Position numbers and translations under genes: made by a program. DNA of 64,000 nt from the NCBI RefSeq assembly GCF_000155475.1, contig NZ_DS990392.1:551053-615052 (forward strand), given 5' to 3'. Shown one piece after another: positions 46,493 through 54,369 of the stretch. Below the pieces are notes generated by a model that did no database searches, had not been told where the DNA came from, and saw only the letters and a list, made by a program, of their open reading frames with translations. The stretch's first letter is position 1; each line of letters begins with the position of its first letter. This stretch comes from Helicobacter cinaedi CCUG 18818 = ATCC BAA-847. Its GTDB lineage: Bacteria > Campylobacterota > Campylobacteria > Campylobacterales > Helicobacteraceae.

Positions 46493-47278
46493 ATGAAAGT
46501 GATTATCTTAGCAGGGGGCTTAGGCACGAGACTTGCCGAGGAGACCTCTATCCGCCCAAAGCCAATGGTAGAAATTGGAGGTTATCCTATTTTATGGCAT
46601 ATTATGAATATATACAGCCATTATGGACTTAATGACTTTATCATTCTGCTGGGCTACAAAGGCTATGTCATAAAAGAATATTTTACAAACTTTTTTATCC
46701 ACAACAGCGATATATCTATCAATCTCTCAAACAATTCTATTGAAATCCTTAACTCTCAATCGCAAAATTGGAAAGTTACCCTTCTTGACACAGGAAAAGA
46801 CACAATGACAGGTGGTAGGATTCTTCAAGCCAAGCCATATACTCAAGACCAAACCTTTATGCTGACATACGGCGATGGACTATGCAATATCAATCTCAAA
46901 GAACTGCTCTCATTTCATCATTCACACAAAAAATCTCTCACAATGAGTGCCATACAACCTGAAGGAAGATATGGTGCAATATGCTTTGGGGAAAATAATA
47001 GCGTAACAAGCTTTTTAGAAAAACCAAAGGGCGATAGTCAAGAATCAGAAAATAAAGGCTGGGTCAATGGCGGCTTTTTCGTATGTGAGCCAAAAATTTT
47101 TGACTACATTGAAGGGGATTCTACAATTTTTGAGCAAGAACCCCTTATGAATCTTGCCCAAAACAACGATCTTGTAGCCTTTAAACATTCTGGATTCTGG
47201 AAATGTATGGATACGCTAAGAGATAAACAAGCCCTAGAAGAAATGTGGCAAAACAATCCCAAATGGAAGGTATGGTAA
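46493..47278 (+). CDS. rfbF: CTP:glucose-1-phosphate cytidylyltransferase-like nucleotidyltransferase
   Basis: 261 aa. N-terminal VIILAGGLGTRLAEETSIRPKPMVEIGGYPILWHIM is the sugar-nucleotidyltransferase signature in the form specific to RfbF. TYGDGLCNINLKEL, GWVNGGFFVCEPKIFDYI, FEQEPLMNL and FWKCMDTLRDK are further RfbF features. It should make CDP-glucose or a related CDP-sugar from CTP. No CDP-glucose dehydratase is visible in the window, so the fate of the product is open. The stop overlaps the next start (TAATG). Confidence 0.88.
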   Translation: MKVIILAGGLGTRLAEETSIRPKPMVEIGGYPILWHIMNIYSHYGLNDFIILLGYKGYVIKEYFTNFFIHNSDISINLSNNSIEILNSQSQNWKVTLLDTGKDTMTGGRILQAKPYTQDQTFMLTYGDGLCNINLKELLSFHHSHKKSLTMSAIQPEGRYGAICFGENNSVTSFLEKPKGDSQESENKGWVNGGFFVCEPKIFDYIEGDSTIFEQEPLMNLAQNNDLVAFKHSGFWKCMDTLRDKQALEEMWQNNPKWKVW

Positions 47279-48297
47279 TGAAACTCGAACGCAACAAAAC
47301 TGAACTTACAGGCATACTTGGTATAGAAAAAATAAATCTGCTTGAAAAACTTAAAGATGTCAATCAGTGGCGGGAGTATCGCCATATTTACAGCCAAGCC
47401 TCACAGTTAGAGCTCATTACTCCTTTTCCAACACAAATAGACTTTGAGCTTAACGCTACTTGTAACCTAAGATGCCCTATGTGTCCATTATCCGTGGAGG
47501 TTAATAGCGAGAAAAAGCATCTATTATTCCCCTTTGACTTATTTTGTAAAATCATAGATGAAAGTGTAGCAAAGGGACTGAAAGCAATAAAGCTCAACTA
47601 CCTTAACGAGCCACTTTTAAGAAATGATTTAGAAGACTTTATTATATATGCTAAAAAAGCCGGTGTGCTAGATATTTATTTTTCAAGCAATGGGCTTATT
47701 CTCACAAAAGAACGCGCAAAATCGCTTATCAACGCAGGACTTGATAGAATCCAAATATCCATTGACGCCTACTCTGAAGATATTTACAACACCATTCGCC
47801 CCGGAAGTAACTACCACAAGGTAGTCAATAATGTTTTACAACTCATAAAGTTAAAAAAGGAGCTAAAAAGTCTTACACCACTTATCCGTGTCAATTTTGT
47901 TCGCACAGAGATTAATGAGCATCAGCTTGATGATTTTATTGACTTTTGGGAGGATAAGGTTGATATGATTGGCTCTCAAGAAATGGTAAAACCACCAAAA
48001 AGTTCGCAAGATATTAACTCGAAAACCACAGAGCAAAAACCAGCTTTTCAATGCTCTTTTCCATACAAACAGCTTGTTATCACAGCAGAGGGTAATGTTC
48101 TACCGTGCTGCACCTTTTATGGTGAAGAAATGGTCCTAGGCAATATCCTTACAGCATATCAAAACAATCAAGCCATATCACTGCAATCATTTTGGGAATC
48201 TAGAAAAATGCAGCATTTACGGGAGATTCACAAAAACAAGCAATACGCTTCAAATCCCATTTGTAAAAAATGTATTGATGGTGCGATAAATGCTTGA
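47278..48297 (+). CDS. Radical SAM/SPASM-domain protein of the glycan locus
   Basis: 339 aa. FELNATCNLRCPMCPLS is the CxxxCxxC radical SAM motif near residue 65; IYFSSNGLILT, LDRIQISIDAYSEDIYNTIRPGSNYHKVVNN and VRVNFVRT-like IRVNFVRTE complete the barrel. The C-terminal SPASM cluster has CSFPYKQLVITAEGNVLPCCTFYGE and later NPICKKCIDGA. Similar enzymes in surface-glycan loci are thought to modify sugars or peptide-linked groups; the reaction here is unknown. The ATG at 47278 overlaps the rfbF stop with GGAAGG upstream; a frame extension to 47245 would lie inside rfbF and is not supported. Confidence 0.87.
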   Translation: MKLERNKTELTGILGIEKINLLEKLKDVNQWREYRHIYSQASQLELITPFPTQIDFELNATCNLRCPMCPLSVEVNSEKKHLLFPFDLFCKIIDESVAKGLKAIKLNYLNEPLLRNDLEDFIIYAKKAGVLDIYFSSNGLILTKERAKSLINAGLDRIQISIDAYSEDIYNTIRPGSNYHKVVNNVLQLIKLKKELKSLTPLIRVNFVRTEINEHQLDDFIDFWEDKVDMIGSQEMVKPPKSSQDINSKTTEQKPAFQCSFPYKQLVITAEGNVLPCCTFYGEEMVLGNILTAYQNNQAISLQSFWESRKMQHLREIHKNKQYASNPICKKCIDGAINA

Positions 48298-49258
48298 ATA
48301 CCAATGTCAAAATGCGATTTTGCTCATTGTCTATAAACGCGCCGACACTCTTAAGCCCATTCTCAATCGGCTTAAGAGTGTCAAACCAAGCAAAATATAT
48401 ATCGCCGCAAACTCTTATAAAAACGAGCAGGAGAAGCATCTCACAACACAAGTAAGGCAATTCTTAGAAAACAACATCAACTGGGATTGTCAAGTCAATA
48501 AGCTTTATAGAGACACACACCTTAGCGCAAAGCTTTCAATCAGCTCGGCTATATCGTGGTTTTTCCAACAAGAGAAACAAGGGATTATTTTAGAAGATGA
48601 CTGCCTGCCAACGCTAAGCTTTTTTAGATTCTGTGATGAGCTTTTGGAGCGTTATGCCGATGAAGAAAAGGTTTTTATGATAAGTGGCTGGAGTGCGCTT
48701 GATTTTGCTAAAAACACTTCAGTAGAAACATTACACCCAAAAGCACAACTCCAAGAAGACTACTTTTTTTCCAAATATCCACATATTTGGGGCTGGGCAA
48801 GCTGGGCTAGGGCGTGGCAAAAGTATCAACTAGAATTTAGCGACTTTGAATCTGAATTCAACACACTTGATAATTTCTACTCTGTGAAAGAAAAACACTA
48901 CTGGCATAAACTATTCAAAATCTACGCACAAGGGAAAGTGGATACTTGGGACTATCCATTTGTGTATAGTATGTGGAAGCATAATGGGCTTTCCATATAT
49001 CCAAAAAACAATATGATTGCCAATATCGGCTTCAATAGAGACGATGCTACCAACACCACAGGGGAATCAAAATTTGCCATAATGCCAAGCTATGAGATTG
49101 CCTTTCCACTCAAACACCCAAATGACATACAGATAAACACAAAGCTTGATACCACAAGTTTTGAAGTGGCTTTTGCCCCACTTCCATTACATACAAGAAT
49201 CTTACGCAAAGTCAAAAAATGCTTGTATAAACTCTTCAAACCCAAACAAAGGAGATGA
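48290..49258 (+). CDS. GT-A-type glycosyltransferase (GNT-I/HlpA-like)
   Basis: 322 aa. AILLIVYKRADTLKPILNRL opens a GT-A fold; GIILEDDCLPTLSFFRF carries the DxD-like acidic cluster; PHIWGWASWARAWQKYQ and the DTWDYPFVYSMW segment are typical of the GNT-I-like family often labelled hemolytic protein HlpA-like. A basic C-terminus (RKVKKCLYKLFKPKQRR) may touch the membrane. The start overlaps the radical SAM gene by eight bases, and the next gene starts one base after its stop region, so translation is coupled across all three. Confidence 0.85.
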   Translation: MLEYQCQNAILLIVYKRADTLKPILNRLKSVKPSKIYIAANSYKNEQEKHLTTQVRQFLENNINWDCQVNKLYRDTHLSAKLSISSAISWFFQQEKQGIILEDDCLPTLSFFRFCDELLERYADEEKVFMISGWSALDFAKNTSVETLHPKAQLQEDYFFSKYPHIWGWASWARAWQKYQLEFSDFESEFNTLDNFYSVKEKHYWHKLFKIYAQGKVDTWDYPFVYSMWKHNGLSIYPKNNMIANIGFNRDDATNTTGESKFAIMPSYEIAFPLKHPNDIQINTKLDTTSFEVAFAPLPLHTRILRKVKKCLYKLFKPKQRR

Positions 49259-49259
49259 T

Positions 49260-50537
49260 ATGTTCAAAACCACCACCTACCAACAGTCCAAAGAATGCGG
49301 TGAAATAAGCCAAGAGATTCTAGCTTATCCTGCTCAAAAAGTTTTTATAGATAAATCAGGCATAACACTTTTAGAATCTAGCGGGGGGGGGGATATATCA
49401 AATGATTTCAGCTCGATACAATGCCCCTCCACTACTATTCAACCTAATTTAGATAAATCTGCCTCCACGCAACCCACAAAAAAAATCTCCCATTTTACAG
49501 ACATTTTTGGTAATTTTCATTATTTTTTTCGCCCATATACCCACACTACCCTTGAATGCAAAGTGAGAATCTTACCTAATGCATATTGCTACACAAATGA
49601 TGAAATAATTTGGACAAGGAGTAAAAAATCACTTATCTCACACACACCGCTTCGCTCACATCCATTAGATTCTATACATATCAAAGGGAGCAAACTTACA
49701 AAACTTTTTTCCCTTTACAAAATCACAAAAAAATGGCTCAAATTCTATTTTGACGCACTTAAACCCCAAAAGAAACAAGCCTCCATTGCCCTACTTTCAA
49801 GACAAGTCGGGGATAACTACGGGCATTTTTTACACGAAGTCATAGCCGGATTTTATCAACTTAAACTTATAAATCTTACTCCGGATTTTTATATCCTTCC
49901 GCTCAATACCCCATTTCAAAAGCAAATGTATGACTTGCTTGGCATTCCACCAAAAAGCATTATTCCATCTTGTCCAAATATGTTCATTCAAGCAAAGCAG
50001 CTCATTATCCCAACGCTAATGGCTGATTATGAATTTGTAGAATATAGAAAGCACACTCACACTTGCACTTTTGCACAGCCACTTTTCTCTTATTTTATGT
50101 ATGACCATCTTTTGCCCCAAGTGCCTCAAAAAAACAAAAAAATCTTTCTCACACGCCCCAAAGATTCTAATCGCAACATTGACAATCTCGCTGAAATAGA
50201 ATCCATTCTTCAGCAATATGGCTACACAATAGTTTTGCCGGACAACTTAAGCTTAACAGAAAAACTTGAACTCTTTTCTTCTACCACACATATTATCAGT
50301 ATGCACGGTGCAGGATTATGCAATGTATTTTTTAGCACAAAAGATACAAAAGTATTTGAAATTTTTCCACAATACTATCACAACACATCAACACAATACA
50401 TAGCCCTAGCAAGGGGTTGCAAATATTCTTATATGGTGGGAGAAACACACGATATATCAATGCACCCTCAACAAGAAAATGTCTATGTAAATCCAGAAAA
50501 ACTCAAACTCGCTTTGCAAATATTTGAACAAGAATAA
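49260..50537 (+). CDS. GT61/DUF563-type glycosyltransferase, phase-variable, ON as read
   Basis: 425 aa from the ATG at 49260 (AAGGAGATG upstream). The catalytic domain shows QVGDNYGHFLHEVIAGFYQL, KKIFLTRPKDSNRN, LEIE-type loop EIESILQQYGYTIV, and the signature HIISMHGAGLCNVFF...FEIFPQYYHN, which is the conserved C-terminal block of GT61. It presumably transfers a pentose or similar residue onto the locus glycan. A G10 tract (49383-49392) at codon about 41 encodes SGGGD and is in frame; G9 or G11 truncates it within 25 codons. A low-complexity Ser/Thr/Gln region follows the tract before the conserved domain begins. Confidence 0.85.
   Translation: MFKTTTYQQSKECGEISQEILAYPAQKVFIDKSGITLLESSGGGDISNDFSSIQCPSTTIQPNLDKSASTQPTKKISHFTDIFGNFHYFFRPYTHTTLECKVRILPNAYCYTNDEIIWTRSKKSLISHTPLRSHPLDSIHIKGSKLTKLFSLYKITKKWLKFYFDALKPQKKQASIALLSRQVGDNYGHFLHEVIAGFYQLKLINLTPDFYILPLNTPFQKQMYDLLGIPPKSIIPSCPNMFIQAKQLIIPTLMADYEFVEYRKHTHTCTFAQPLFSYFMYDHLLPQVPQKNKKIFLTRPKDSNRNIDNLAEIESILQQYGYTIVLPDNLSLTEKLELFSSTTHIISMHGAGLCNVFFSTKDTKVFEIFPQYYHNTSTQYIALARGCKYSYMVGETHDISMHPQQENVYVNPEKLKLALQIFEQE
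49383..49392 (+). repeat. G10 phase-variation tract in GT61-like gene
   Basis: In frame as read, preceded by TCTAGC. Sits near the N-terminus, so off phases give almost no product. Confidence 0.9.
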
Positions 50538-50565
50538 TCCAGTAGAATCTAGCATTTTAAGAAAG

Positions 50566-50642
50566 TGGTACGCCCGAAGGGAGTCGAACCCCTAACCCCC
50601 AGATCCGAAGTCTGGTGCTCTATCCAATTGAGCTACGAACGC
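50566..50642 (-). tRNA. tRNA-Arg (anticodon TCG)
   Basis: Full cloverleaf on the minus strand: acceptor GCGTTCG pairs with CGGGCGT (with G-T wobbles), D arm TAGCTCAATTGGATAGAGC, anticodon loop CTTCGGA (anticodon bases at 50606-50608 on the plus strand read CGA), T loop GGTTCGA. The 3' CCA is encoded (50566-50568). Last of three tRNAs transcribed Pro-His-Arg. Confidence 0.95.
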
Positions 50643-50658
50643 AAAAAACTAAGAAAAA

Positions 50659-50735
50659 TGGGGTGGGTGATGGGGATCGAACCCACGACCCTCAGAGCCA
50701 CAACCTGATGCTCTAACCAACTGAGCTACACCCAC
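50659..50735 (-). tRNA. tRNA-His (anticodon GTG)
   Basis: Acceptor GTGGGTG/CACCCAC, D arm TAGCTCAGTTGGTTAGAGC, anticodon loop TTGTGGC, T loop GGTTCGA, discriminator C as usual for His, CCA encoded at 50659-50661. The base before the 5' end (50736) is a G in the transcript sense and could serve as the G-1 identity base. Confidence 0.95.
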
Positions 50736-50759
50736 CATAATAAAAAAAGACTTAAGAAG

Positions 50760-50837
50760 TGGTCGGGGCGAAAGGATTCGAACCTTCGACCCCTTGGTCC
50801 CAAACCAAGTGCGCTAACCAGACTGCGCTACGCCCCG
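50760..50837 (-). tRNA. tRNA-Pro (anticodon TGG)
   Basis: Acceptor CGGGGCG/CGCCCCG, D arm TAGCGCAGTCTGGTTAGCGC, anticodon stem CTTGG/CCAAG with loop TTTGGGA, T loop GGTTCGA, discriminator A, CCA encoded at 50760-50762. First tRNA after the promoter at 50859-50887. Confidence 0.95.
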
Positions 50838-50858
50838 ACACGAAGTTAAAAAGGCGTG

Positions 50859-50887
50859 ATTATAATATAACCTCGCTTTTTTGTCAA
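50859..50887 (-). promoter_or_regulatory. Consensus promoter of the tRNA operon
   Basis: Minus strand TTGACA (50882-50887) and TATAAT (50859-50864) with exactly 17 bases between: a full consensus vegetative promoter, rare in Helicobacter and fitting strong tRNA expression. Predicted start about 50852, 15 bases before tRNA-Pro. A 9-bp inverted repeat (AAAAGGCGT ... ACGCCTTTT) brackets the promoter, with the left arm just after the start site. Confidence 0.8.
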
Positions 50888-50944
50888 GAAAATACGCCTT
50901 TTCCGCACGGATTTTAGAGTAGATTCAAACTTGAAATCTACACC

Positions 50945-53227
50945 TTACCCAACAATCAACTGCGTAATCTTATACCCCACAAAAGCAAAAATATACGATA
51001 CCACGCTTGTAAAAATAAACAAATACGCAATAAACCGCTTTCCACCCGCCTCCTTGCCAAACACAATACTTGCCGCAAAACAAGGATTATAAAACATAAT
51101 AAACAAGATAAAAGCAATAGCACTTGGCAAGCTAATATTCTCTTGTAAAATCTCACGCAAAGGCATATCATTATTTTCATCAATATCTTCACCTAACACA
51201 TACAGTACACCCATACTTGAGATAATCGTCTCCTTTGCCAACAGCCCATTCACAAGTGAGACAGAGATTTTCCAGTCAAAGTCCATAGGTGTGAAAATCG
51301 GCTCTATAAACTTCCCTATCCGTCCTAAATAACTCTGTTCCACCTTGTTTGATTGATAAGTATGTTGAATATTTTCTATCTCATCTTGTATAGACTCTAT
51401 GCTTCTATCTATATACCCATCTTCACACATCACAACAGAAGCACCCCATTCCGCACTACCATCAGCATTCCTATGCTCCCACTCCTGCACACACCCTTCT
51501 TTACCCCTTTGCTGCTCCAATTCCACAATCTTAGATTCTAGTGCGCTCACTGTCTCATCTGTCTGCTGCTCTAAGGTCTCATTATGGGGAAACTGCGTCC
51601 CCACCCAAATAATCACAGAAGCAAGAAGTATAAAGCTCCCCGCCTTTTTGACATAGCTTACCGCCTTTTGCCACACACTAAAGGCAATCAGTCGCAGACT
51701 TGGCAAACGATATTTTGGCATCTCCATTACAAATGGCTCATCATCTCCCCTAAAAGCTGTCAATTTTAGAATCTTAGCCATACATAATCCTACTAATGCC
51801 CCAAAAATATAGATTCCATACAGCACATTCCCCGCCACGCTTGGAGTGAAAAACGCCCCGATAAATAATGTATAAACAGGCAGCCTTGCCCCACAACTCA
51901 TAAAATTAATAATAAAAAGTGTCAGCATTCTATCATTGCGATTTTTGAGCATTCTTGTGCTCATATATGCTGGGACAGAGCAGCCAAATCCCGTAACGAG
52001 TGGGATAAAACTCTTGCCGTGTAGCCCAAACTTGTGAAAAAAGCCATCAAGCAAGAACGCCACTCTCGCCATATATCCCGTACCCTCAAGTAGCACAATC
52101 CCACAAAAAAGTATCAAAATATGAGGTAGAAAGCTAAGCACTGCCCCAACCCCAGCAATAATCCCTCCAGATAGCAAAGACGCTACAAACTCATTAGCAA
52201 TATACCCTTGAATCAAATCGCCAAAAGACGCCATACTCTCTTCAATCCACACCTTTGGAAACTCGCCTAAATAAAAAGTAACCTGAAACAAAAGCCACAT
52301 CAAAAACAAAAAAATAGGAATCCCAAGATAAGTATTCAGCAAAATCGCATCAAGTCTTTGTGTGATAGAGAGCTGTTTTTTAGCGTTCGTGCGGCTAGAT
52401 TCCATACTTGCACCCTTTGCAAAGCTAATGCTATCATCATTAAAAATATCCTGCACATTTTGACTTTGAAACTGCTTGTAAAGCTGCTGCGTGCATTTAT
52501 TAACAAATTCACTAAGCTCCACCCAGCAACCCTTATCGTGCAAACTTTTAGCAATAAAATTATCCTGCATAAGCAGCTTAATAGCAATATCCCTTAGACT
52601 TCTCACTCCCCTATGATTAAGTGCCAAAAGTCGCTCTATATCCTCATAATGCTTTTGCTCCAAAAAATCTTCAATCTTGCCTATTTCATTTTCTAAAAAG
52701 TCAGCATACACTCGCTTATTTGGCTCTAAAGGCTCATTAGCAATGTGAATGAGCCTATCAAGCAAAGTCTCTAGATTCTCCCCATAAAACGCCGATACAC
52801 TCACACATTCCACACCTAGAATCTCGCCAAGCAACGCACTATTAATCTCAATGCCCTCCTTTTTTGCCTCATCGCTCATATTGAGAGCTAGGCACATTTT
52901 GCTTTGTAATTCCATAAGTTGCGTAGTTAGCAACAAGCAACGCTCCAAATTTGTAGAATCTAGCACATTTAAAATCACATCATATTCTTGCGTTTCCAAA
53001 AACTGCTTTGTTATCTGCTCCTCAAAAGAATATTCATTTAAAGCATAAGTCCCGGGCAAGTCAATAATCCGCAAAATATAGCCCTTATACTCAATTCTTG
53101 CTTCTGCTTTTTCAATCGTAACACCTGTGAAATTCCCCACCTTTAAATGCACACCGCAAATCTTATTCACAAGTGAGCTTTTGCCAACATTTGGTTGCCC
53201 AACGCATACTATGGTAATTTGTTTCAT
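50945..53227 (-). CDS. feoB: Ferrous iron transporter FeoB
   Basis: 760 aa. N-terminal G-protein domain: G1 [14 protein letters not shown]2 FTGVTIEK, G3 DLPGTYAL, G4 NMSD. Then the GDI helical region and the membrane part with two Gate motifs (FVPLVTGFGCSVPAYMSTRMLKN and the NFMSCGARLPVYTLF region; later LLAKETIISSMGVLYVLG). A hydrophilic insert of about 100 residues with two Cys lies between membrane segments. It imports Fe2+ across the inner membrane. The ATG at 53227 has AAGGAA five bases upstream; I reject the 18-codon extension. No feoA is adjacent. Confidence 0.95.
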   Translation of the reverse strand: MKQITIVCVGQPNVGKSSLVNKICGVHLKVGNFTGVTIEKAEARIEYKGYILRIIDLPGTYALNEYSFEEQITKQFLETQEYDVILNVLDSTNLERCLLLTTQLMELQSKMCLALNMSDEAKKEGIEINSALLGEILGVECVSVSAFYGENLETLLDRLIHIANEPLEPNKRVYADFLENEIGKIEDFLEQKHYEDIERLLALNHRGVRSLRDIAIKLLMQDNFIAKSLHDKGCWVELSEFVNKCTQQLYKQFQSQNVQDIFNDDSISFAKGASMESSRTNAKKQLSITQRLDAILLNTYLGIPIFLFLMWLLFQVTFYLGEFPKVWIEESMASFGDLIQGYIANEFVASLLSGGIIAGVGAVLSFLPHILILFCGIVLLEGTGYMARVAFLLDGFFHKFGLHGKSFIPLVTGFGCSVPAYMSTRMLKNRNDRMLTLFIINFMSCGARLPVYTLFIGAFFTPSVAGNVLYGIYIFGALVGLCMAKILKLTAFRGDDEPFVMEMPKYRLPSLRLIAFSVWQKAVSYVKKAGSFILLASVIIWVGTQFPHNETLEQQTDETVSALESKIVELEQQRGKEGCVQEWEHRNADGSAEWGASVVMCEDGYIDRSIESIQDEIENIQHTYQSNKVEQSYLGRIGKFIEPIFTPMDFDWKISVSLVNGLLAKETIISSMGVLYVLGEDIDENNDMPLREILQENISLPSAIAFILFIMFYNPCFAASIVFGKEAGGKRFIAYLFIFTSVVSYIFAFVGYKITQLIVG

Positions 53228-53252
53228 TATAATTCCTTGATGATTTTGCGTG

Positions 53253-53281
53253 ATTGTAACTAGATTCAAATATACTGTCAA
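53253..53281 (-). promoter_or_regulatory. Promoter of feoB with adjacent AT-rich dyad
   Basis: Minus strand TTGACA (53276-53281) and TACAAT (53253-53258), spacer 17. Immediately upstream is the near-palindrome AATAAA-N7-TTTATT (about 53280-53299), a plausible Fur site because feoB is Fur-regulated in H. pylori; the operator call is inference only. Confidence 0.6.
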
Positions 53282-53350
53282 TAAAATTAATATTTATTCT
53301 TACTTATACTGAAATATCGTGTGCCAAGAAAACAACCTATACATCAGCCC

Positions 53351-53581
53351 TTAGCACAAAGTGATATTTTCTATAAACTCAATATACCCACCTTTGATGA
53401 TGAGTACATCAAGGCAATATTCTTGCGTGAGATTCTGCGTTGAAAGATAGAATCCTATTGTGGATATAAGCTTTTCAATCTTGCTTGGCGTGATGTTATA
53501 AATAGGCTCAAAGCCACTTTTAGCCCCAACACTCGCACTTTTGACTTCAATAAAATGTAAGATTCCATTTTTTTGATACAA
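53351..53581 (-). pseudogene. yraN: yraN (UPF0102) remnant, 5' end missing
   Basis: 76 codons from a TTG at 53581 match the C-terminal two thirds of the YraN/UPF0102 nuclease-fold family: GILHFIEVKS (the E-x-K of the active site), PIYNITPSKIEKLISTIGFYL, YCLDVLIIKGGYIEFIENITL. The family is about 110-120 aa, and the N-terminal helix plus the GEIDII strand with the first catalytic Asp are absent. The frame upstream is closed by a TAG within seven codons and the Dsb-type gene ends only 31 bases away. There is no ribosome site. Most likely a deletion remnant. Confidence 0.75.
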
Positions 53582-53612
53582 AAAGAAATGGTGGGTCTAG
53601 GCTTCAATTAGC

Positions 53613-54308
53613 CTAATCTTCGATAATATAAGGCACGGAACGCACACCCGTATCAGCCACAGCTTGTGTGAGCTCTTGGGCTAGTTTCGTATCCATACTT
53701 GTAGCTTTTCTTTTTGGCTCATAGAGTTTGGCTAACATCGCAATATCTTTAGCTTGATTGCCACTTTTGTTTTTCAACGCATTAGCAGCCTTCAGCATAG
53801 AATCTTCGCCCAAAAAGCCAACGACTAAAAGCTCTACATTGGCATCTTCTAGCCGTTTATTCAAATTTGCAAACTCCTTTTGGCAGTAAGGGCAATTCGC
53901 ATCAGAGACGACATAAATCGTCTTTGCCCCATTTTTTTGAGATTTAAAGTGGAAAACATTGGCACTTTGCTTTTTAAACACCTCTTGCAACTTAATATTA
54001 ATCTTTGCCTTTTCTTTCTCATAAAAATCTTTATAAAATCCCTGAATCTTAGTCTGCACCGCCTTATCCTGTATAAGCAACGCATTAGGCTCAAAGATAA
54101 ACTTCCCATCATTTGTCGCTAGAAATGGCACTTGCTGATTATTCACATCAATGATTATCATACTTAGCCCACTTGCCAAATCACTGCTTGAGATAATGCT
54201 CCCCTGCACGGAATTAGCCTGTAAAGTCTTTTGCAGCTCCGCCTTATCCGCCGCACTATACGCCACACTCAAAGCACACAGCATACTTATAGCAATTTTT
54301 GTTTTCAT
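53613..54308 (-). CDS. Periplasmic thiol-disulfide oxidoreductase (DsbC/DsbG-like), possibly 3'-shortened
   Basis: 231 aa with a signal peptide (first about 19 residues, MKTKIAISMLCALSVAYSA). An N-terminal dimerisation-like region (residues 20-110) precedes a thioredoxin fold with SDANCPYCQKEF: active-site Cys139-Pro-Tyr-Cys142. The cis-Pro loop is VRSVPYII with Pro226. Normally about 15-30 residues follow the cis-Pro (a D-G turn and a last helix), but here a TAG ends the protein five residues after it, right before the yraN remnant. Function is probably disulfide isomerisation or oxidation in the periplasm; it may be impaired. Confidence 0.8.
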   Translation of the reverse strand: MKTKIAISMLCALSVAYSAADKAELQKTLQANSVQGSIISSSDLASGLSMIIIDVNNQQVPFLATNDGKFIFEPNALLIQDKAVQTKIQGFYKDFYEKEKAKINIKLQEVFKKQSANVFHFKSQKNGAKTIYVVSDANCPYCQKEFANLNKRLEDANVELLVVGFLGEDSMLKAANALKNKSGNQAKDIAMLAKLYEPKRKATSMDTKLAQELTQAVADTGVRSVPYIIED

Positions 54309-54369
54309 ACTGCTCCTTTTATTTTTTTAAGACACATTATAACGATGATATTGTAATGATTTAGAATCT

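Noticed and set aside
47245-47277. Upstream extension of the radical SAM/SPASM gene
   Set aside because: Would lie inside rfbF; the ATG at 47278 has a ribosome site and overlaps the rfbF stop.
49146-49259. Upstream extension of the GT61-like protein
   Set aside because: Lies within the preceding glycosyltransferase gene; AAGGAG is placed for the ATG at 49260.
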